From Nymphaea colorata (lineage: Eukaryota > Streptophyta > Magnoliopsida > Nymphaeales > Nymphaeaceae): a DNA stretch of 64,000 bases. Under the pieces are notes generated by a model. It was given only the letters and a program-made list of their open reading frames with translations, ran no database searches and was not told the origin of the DNA. The stretch lies in NCBI RefSeq assembly GCF_008831285.2, contig NC_045139.1:10194704-10258703 (forward strand). Reading direction: 5' to 3'. Every line of letters begins with the position of its first letter. The first letter of the stretch is position 1. Of this stretch, positions 57,326 through 64,000 are shown piece by piece. The position numbers and the translations under genes are program-made.

Positions 57326-57361
<36 letters not shown>
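57274..57361. repeat. compound microsatellite (GA)n-(TA)n-(CA)n
   Basis: About 48 bases GA, 22 bases TA and 15 bases CA in direct succession. Confidence 0.95.
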
Positions 57362-57889
57362 TACATCATCAAACTTCATTTTCTAGAGCATACAAATTTA
57401 AATTTCTAAAAGTTGTACTTGGTTGTTGTTCATTGATGCAATAAGAGACTAGATGAGTCATCATTGGCAACTTGAAAAAAAAAACATTTCACCATATAGT
57501 ATAAGCTTACAAAATTTTTCTTTCAATGCCTTCATTTGCCACGACGTATATGTTATTTCTATTTGGATATATACTTCAACTATGTTGACACTATATTGAG
57601 GTCTTGAGGATAATGCTATTAAATTAACCTGCATTTTGCAAACAAAAATTTTAATTAAACAAACATCTTAGGCACAAATAACTGGAGGTTTTAATTGATG
57701 TAAAGAAAGCAGATAAGTACAAACGAATATATACTTCTAGTTTATGATTCAGTTTCAATGTATGCAGATGTAAATGGTGCTTCCTCTTCAGGCAAAGATG
57801 TAGGCAAATCAGAATAATCTAACAAAAGAATAAAATAAACAACACAAAAATATGCTTTAAAGCATTAATAATAAGTAAATTACCTTCAG

Positions 57890-59390
57890 CCTCTGATCTC
57901 ACAACCAATCTTGTTCACAAATCAAAGCCTCCACGATCTTTATACCTAATCTACTTTCGTATAAATCAAGAATACATTCACATGTGCTAAATGTTGACTT
58001 TGATGCAACAGTTGATATAGGAATAGTAAAAAAAAATATCACATACTATATTAGGTAACACTGGGTATTTAGGTGCATTGACCTTCCACCATGTCAAAAT
58101 GTCAATTGGATTGTTTTTGGTTAAATAGGTTCTTCCAAATGCAACTCCAAATCTGATTTTGTGCGTTGGCTTTGTGATGATTCTTCAATAAAGTCATTTA
58201 GTGCACTTATTTTAGGCTTCTCAGGAAAAATAAATTCAATTAAAGAAGTAAAACTAGATGCATCACTCTCATTCTCAACAACAACACTATAACTAGTACA
58301 AGTAGAGAATGTCTTCAACATCACTATCATTCTTTATATCGTAAAGTTATATCAAGCATAAGAAATGTTGAGTTTCATTTAGTTGGAACATCAAGACATA
58401 ACTTTTTTTCATAAGTAACTTTGACATGACGCACGCTTGATCAAAAATTTCACGTCAAGCAGGAGATGCCTTGATATATTTTATGTTTTCTATGATCTTA
58501 TCAATCAAATCACTTATTTTTTTGACACCATCTTGCACAATCAAGTTAAGAATATGAACAGCACATATAACCTGAAAAAATTTTCTGTTACAAACAAGTG
58601 CATCCTTTTCAAGAAGCCACTCTATCAATTTTGTACCTACGACATCATTTGTCAAACAATTATCTAATGTAATTGAAAATAACTTGCAATCCATGTTCAA
58701 TTTTAATAAACAATCTTTAATGACTGATGCAAGTTTTTCTCCCGTATGAGGTGTTTCAATTGTAATAAAGTTGAGATTTTTTTTAAAAAAATTCTCAACT
58801 ATTATCAATATGATGTGCAGTCAAACATAAATAACCACATTTATGTCAAATGTAAAACTAATTCTCCTATTAGTCTTCTCCAAAATATTACGTAATTTTA
58901 TCATTTCATTTTGATAAATGTGTATGCAATCTGATCTGACAGTGTTATGTGACAATAACTTGAACTGTGATCGTAATAATTTAATAAGCTTCTGAAAGTC
59001 TGAATGACTAACTATACAAAATGGATAATCATGAAGAATAATCATATTGGCTAAATCAAGTCAGCTTTTATTTGAATCAAACTTTACCAACAATATATTT
59101 TCTATCATTAGTCTTTTCACCAATGACAAGACGTTGTTGACCTAATTCTAAGTTAGGTCTTTTAGGATATGTCTTCAAACAATTCTTTAAAGATGTGGTG
59201 CCATCTTACTATTACAATGTTGACAAACAACATGCTGAATATTTGATTCACTTTATGTACAGCTAATCTTAGTGACTTGGCTTTTATAAGAAACATGTTA
59301 GTTTCTATATTGTTAGCAGAAACAGAACTAGAAACATTGACACCAGATGTTGAAGAATCCATAAGCTGCATATATAAAAAATAGAAAACT
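57890..59390 (-). pseudogene. hAT-family transposase remnant
   Basis: Read right to left: a BED zinc-finger-like region (about 59230-59160, frame broken), then RSDCIHIYQNEMIKLRNILE (58955-58880) and FDIN, the start of the RNase-H-like core. ITLDNCLTNDVVG and VICAVHILNLIVQDGVKKI (58700-58510) follow, and the C-terminal dimerisation region with PISTVASKSTFST and VEALICEQDWL (58020-57895). The order and motifs are those of plant hAT (RICESLEEPER/DAYSLEEPER-like) transposases. Several stops and frameshifts separate the blocks, so it is dead. Flanking inverted ends were not found. It could once have served the hAT-type MITEs in this window, but nothing here shows that. Confidence 0.85.
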
Positions 59391-59522
59391 TTGACTAAAC
59401 CACTAACGATATATGGCCTCACTAGACCACTGTTATCACCCCAAATTTTTTCGAAAAGACTGCATTCTTTTTACCCAAAAACAATTCAAAACTCAACTCT
59501 AATTTAAATTTAAAATCCAACT

Positions 59523-59784
59523 TCGAATCCAAATAAGATTCAAAACCCAAGTCTTGATCCGAATTCGTTATTCCAAACTCAAAATCTAAAACTGAAATCA
59601 CGACAACAAAGATTGAACATATAAGAATTGCACGCACGCACACAGACCATCCCTCGAATCCAAATAAGATTCAAAACCCAAGTCTTGATCCGAATTCATT
59701 ATTCCAAACTCAAAATCTAAAACTGAAATCACGACAACAAAAATTGAACGTATAAGCATTCCACGCACGCGCACAGACCATCCC
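59523..59784. repeat. 131-base tandem duplication
   Basis: TCGAATCCAAATAAGATTC at 59523 and again at 59654. The copies agree up to CAGACCATCCC with only a few differences, so the event is fairly recent. Confidence 0.93.
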
Positions 59785-59987
59785 TTTGTTTATGCTTCGT
59801 TCTCGCACCAAAATGTCTTTTTAAGCCTTAGTCGTGCGCTAGAATGCGTCAGCAAAAAATTGAACCAAATCCGGATTTAAAACGAGTCTTGAGTCACTCG
59901 AAACAGAGTCGACTGCCCATTTGGAACAAAAACAGAGCCACGCGCTGCTCGCTGACAAGCGCCTGGAGCGCAACTATGGCTGAGCCA

Positions 59988-60092
59988 GGGCCTGCAAACG
60001 GCACAGGCCCCATTTCAATGACAAAAACCGCCCCCGAAGGGCGGTTTTGGGAATGTTGGGTGGGCATTAGCCTGCCCATACTCCAAAAGAGT
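59988..60092. repeat. cluster of four hairpins
   Basis: Perfect stems in succession: GGGCCTG/CAGGCCC (59988-60010), AAAACCGCCC/GGGCGGTTTT (60024-60048), TGGGCA/TGCCCA (60061-60078) and ACTC/GAGT (60080-60092). A TATA-like CTCTATAAATA follows near 60232. Confidence 0.85.
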
Positions 60093-60589
60093 TTTTGCAG
60101 GGCTAATGACCAATCCCACTTAGTCAAAATCTATTTAAAAAAAATAAAAAAATATTCAAAAATACTTAAAATTCGCATGAAAATGTTATGAAATTAAAGA
60201 AAAATTCAAATTTTGAGTTTTGGCTCTAAAACTCTCTATAAATATCCCTACAATCTTCTTTTTTGGGTATGAACTAGCATTTGGGGAACCTCTAGTGCAT
60301 TCTCACTTGAAGACTTAGAGTTTTCCCTTAGCTCTTTTTTTCTATTTCTCTCATATTCTTTCCTTCCAATTCCTCTTCTTTTCGAACCTTGGGAGCAAAC
60401 TTCTCCAAATTTCAATTCTTCAAAAGAGCACAAGGAGATCTCTTGGAGCAATATCTTCTTCATTTTAAAGCTTCACTCAAGGCGAATATAGGACCATCCA
60501 AATAAAGGGTATTCATTTTTCTAAAATAATTATTGTTAGAGGTATGTAACCAACATCCCAATCCTTTTTCTTTTCCTAATCTTTCTCTT

Positions 60590-60925
60590 CTTCATCTCCT
60601 CATTACCATATAAGATAGCTCTCAAACCTTCACTTCGGAGTTAAGAGCTATCCTTGAGTGCACCGGAAGCATAGGAAGTTGAAATGATATTTCATTTTAT
60701 ACTTGGAACATGTTCTTTCTTTTCTTGAATATTGCTTTATTTTAGTTTCGTTACTTGCTCTCTTCTTCATCTCCTCATGTCCATATAAGATAGCTTTCAA
60801 ATCTCCTTTTCGGAGTCAAGAAGCTATTCTTGAGTACACCAGAAGCATGAGAAGATGAGATGATATATCATTTTATGATTGGAACATCTTCTCTCTTTTC
60901 TAGAATGTTGCTTTGTTTCAGAATA
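60590..60925. repeat. diverged tandem duplication, period 175
   Basis: CTTCATCTCCTCAT..CCATATAAGATAGCT...TCGGAGT.AAG... at 60590 recurs at 60765 with about 10-15% differences by eye. Confidence 0.85.
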
Positions 60926-61619
60926 TTATTCATGCATAGTTGATTGATTTTTCCATTTATATATGAATGAACGGTGAAAATGAATGTTTGGGTTGGCATT
61001 CTTCTCTATTGTTATGTTGATGTTTGAGTTTGGGATTTATCCAACCCAAAAAAACCCTCACAAATATGTACATGTTAATATGCATTTTCATATTATTCTT
61101 ACGTTTAGGTTCTTTCTTAATCTTTCAATTAGAAACCCTAATGAGTGTCCTATTATGTTGCTTGATTTTCTTCCATACCCAACGGTGGAAGAAACATATT
61201 TCTTTGTAACAAACGAAATATTTATGTTTTATATGCACATATAAAACTGTTTGAGGTCGTGCACTTCAAAAGAATTTCAAAAGCAAAAACCCTCTCTAAA
61301 GAGGCTTTGGAGGCCTAACTTAGGCTCTTGCATGAGCTCAAGTCCCTTTCAGGCCTACATAAAAATTGAAGTCGAATATTTTAAGTTATTTCTTGATTTT
61401 TAATTCTCATGAAGACACATACGTATATACATGTTATATAAATATATGTGCACATGATGATGTTCTTCATATTTTTCTCTTTATGTTTCCATATTTTATT
61501 TTACAAATTTTTATATACACATGAATGAATATATATATATATATATGTGTGTTTTATTTTTTCTCTCTAAAATCTTTTATTTCTCTTTTCAAGTCAAATG
61601 TCTTCTCCTAAAAATTATA

Positions 61620-61670
<51 letters not shown>

Positions 61671-64000
61671 CTTTTCTTCTAAAATCTCTCTTTCTCTTCA
61701 AATCAATATCCTGTTTTGTAAACTTTCATATATCTGTACACACGTATATGTGCATCTCTCTCTCTTTCTCTCTTTTAAGAACTTGTTTTTCTTCTCTATT
61801 TAAGTTAATATTTCATTTTTAAAAGCTTTTACATACATACATGTACATATATGTAAAAAAAATACATATGTACATGTACGTATATACGTACATATAGAGA
61901 TACGTATCTCTTCCTCTTTTAAAACCTTTCATTTAGTGATCGTTGAATTTTTTTTCTCTCTTTCTTTTTATGGGAGTATTTCATATTTTCCATTCTTTGA
62001 GTTATTTTTCTCCAAAAATCTAATCTTTTAATTGTTGACTTTATCATCACAAAAAAATCAAGTAATGGCCCAATATTGGAATCATGCTTGATGGTCTACA
62101 ACTCCATTCCATTTTCAAAAAGTTTTCTCTTTTCATAACAATATTTATAACAATCTTATAAATAAAAATAAAAATTTTAGATGTATGTAATGATAAGATT
62201 GTTTGTAGATGAATGTTGTGGTAGGAATGCATTATTATCTTCTAATAATGTAGGATCAATGCATTCATGCATTTATACTCACTTAATATCACTTATAATC
62301 ACAAGCAGCTCTCCAAAAGAGCATAAGCAAGATGAGATGAAGCTATAACTAGGTGGTAATTGAATTAGAGCAAAGTTTCAAACCTACTTAATTTCTTAAG
62401 AGAATACTAAAGTTACTTCAAAAATCAATCTCCAAAGTTTTTCAAATGATATTTGTAAAACTCTTCCAATTCAAGATTTTACTCAAAATCAAAGCAAATG
62501 ACTCTGCAAAAAATTTTTACAATAATTTAAAATATCAAGTCTTTAATATTTTCTCAAACACCGCACCACATTTAGAATGAAAATGATGTTTAAGTTAAAA
62601 CAAAATGCATCAATGATAAACATAGCCCTTGGATTGATTACTCCCGGTAAAAGCACCGGGAAGGATTGATCCTCATACTGACGGACGAGTCCCTTTCTCT
62701 CTCATTCAAAATAAATTCTCATTTTTCTAGAGCACTTCAAACCAATATTTTTTTGGGGATGTGAACCGATTTAGATCGTGATGGGACACATCATCGTTTG
62801 GCTACGATTATCATTGATGCATTTCTACTAACTTGAACATCTCATATACTGCCGATGATAAAGCATGTCCTCTTTTTTGGCCTTGACCCTATTGGCATCA
62901 TTATATTGCTTGATAATTATATTGCTTTCTTGCATATAAGACTAATTTAGGAGGATCAATCATGTTTACTTAGATTTAAGATCAAATACAATCCTCCTCA
63001 ATTTAAGGTTTGATTGAAAACAATGTTTGCTCTTCTACTTATTTTAATCACCATCTTAGACAATATTGCATTAGAGACATCCGATTTTGCATGCTTGCTC
63101 ATATTTCAAAACTTCTAATACTTATTTGTCTCGGTCATCATGTTGCTCGGTTTGGTCTTAGGCGGCAGAACAAAACTAAGCCATACAACTAAACCACACA
63201 TTGGGCGGGAAAACTCCATCGTTAGTACCATGAGTGGTAACTTGTGGTATATCGATGAGTGAAAAAAAAATTGATAAATCCTACTCTTAGTTGCGAAAGA
63301 AAGAATCTATGCTAGTACTAAGCCATTCGGCTAAAGTATATAAGCATAACTTGACATTGGATTATCGTGACACAAAATTATCTCAATTAGGTCCCTACAC
63401 CCATTTTTTCTTCAAAATTATTTTACATGATGTTGATGTACATAAAACCTTATGTGACAATTTACAATTTCATTATATACCACCACTTCATATTGTCTTT
63501 GTCAACCTAGTCAATCTTTCCCACTAATTTAATCTCTACCATTCATAGTCATCATTCAAAATGTATTTTTTCCAACATAGTGTCACCTTCCCTTATGATC
63601 ACATCCTCTTCGATGAAAGACCCGAATGGTCTACTTACATCTCTCTTGAGTCTAAATCTTTGGCTCCCGAATGGTATTGGTCTTGGCATTCAACCTTATC
63701 TTGGATGTTTCCTTTCTACTTTGAAGAATGTGGGATAGTGACAGTAGCAGCCGAAGGATTGCAATCAGTAGATGGGAATTTGGTGCATGCAATTGCCGAA
63801 TGATGGAACCCAAGGACGTCCTCTTTTTGGTTGCCATGAGGAGAAATGACAATATTATTGGATGAATTTACTGAAATACTAGACCTCTCCACCCCGACTT
63901 GTAATGATCTATTAGGGAAACAATTCCTCATGAACCCGACTAAGATTAATGCAAATGACCTTATTGCTCACTTTACTAGACAAAAAACTTGGCCCCTAGT
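60926..64000. other. AT-rich repeat DNA without a recognised gene
   Basis: TA microsatellites near 61530-61546 and 61615-61668, and many C/T-rich stretches. Three small perfect inverted repeats sit together at 62642-62692 (TCCCGGT/ACCGGGA, GGAT/ATCC, GGAC/GTCC). Open frames of 60-80 codons at 63291-63527 and 63561-63803 carry no motif I know. The stretch may be part of a decayed LTR element, but I see no LTR, primer site or pol motif. Confidence 0.55.

Noticed and set aside
62642-62700. Possible hammerhead ribozyme (CTGACGGACGAGTCC looks superficially similar)
   Set aside because: The required CUGANGA and GAAA core segments with three stems are not present in order on either strand.

Overview
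The window is nuclear DNA from a flowering plant. The evidence is spliced genes with GT-AG introns, plant-specific families (UGT79-type glycosyltransferase, ceQORH-type quinone oxidoreductase, chloroplast cytochrome c6A), a Ty1-copia element, hAT-type MITEs and endogenous pararetrovirus pieces. I cannot name the species. Exon limits were set by eye from reading frame, splice dinucleotides and comparison of paralogues.

Layout. 1-10637 (+): all but the 5' end of the gene for GPI mannosyltransferase 3 (PIG-B), nine exons visible, with a 5.4-kb antisense Ty1-copia element in its fourth intron. 12309-16042, 31868-35858 and 39241-44296 (+): three tandem copies of a ceQORH-like NADPH quinone/enone oxidoreductase, each with four exons and identical intron phases. 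Between copies 1 and 2 lie a hAT-type MITE (17791-18108), an intronless 147-codon gene of unknown function (18733-19176), a long TA microsatellite, a second MITE (19966-20328) with a local duplication, a degenerate minisatellite, and a mosaic (about 23.1-31.6 kb). The mosaic is made of endogenous pararetrovirus pieces in both orientations around an unspliced fragment of an equilibrative nucleoside transporter gene.

Right part. 47135-48652 (-): a UGT79-like glycosyltransferase with an unusual hydrophobic C-terminal tail. 50140-50443: a third hAT-type MITE. 50536-54757: a segment bounded by PIF/Harbinger-like inverted ends and TTA duplications. It carries decayed fragments of cytochrome c6A and of a TMEM97/EXPERA-domain gene, so it looks like a Pack-type element that captured genes. 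57890-59390 (-): a dead hAT transposase. 59.4-64 kb: AT-rich repeat DNA with tandem duplications and a cluster of hairpins, and no gene I can recognise.

The clearly functional genes are PIG-B, the three oxidoreductases, the UGT and probably the 147-codon gene. They do not form one pathway: GPI-anchor assembly in the ER, detoxification of reactive carbonyls/quinones, and sugar transfer to a small molecule. Most of the remaining sequence is decayed mobile or viral DNA. The strongest points for a second look are the copia element with near-identical LTRs but an inverted internal rearrangement, the gene-capturing TIR element, and the virus/transporter mosaic with its flanking direct repeat beside oxidoreductase copy 2.
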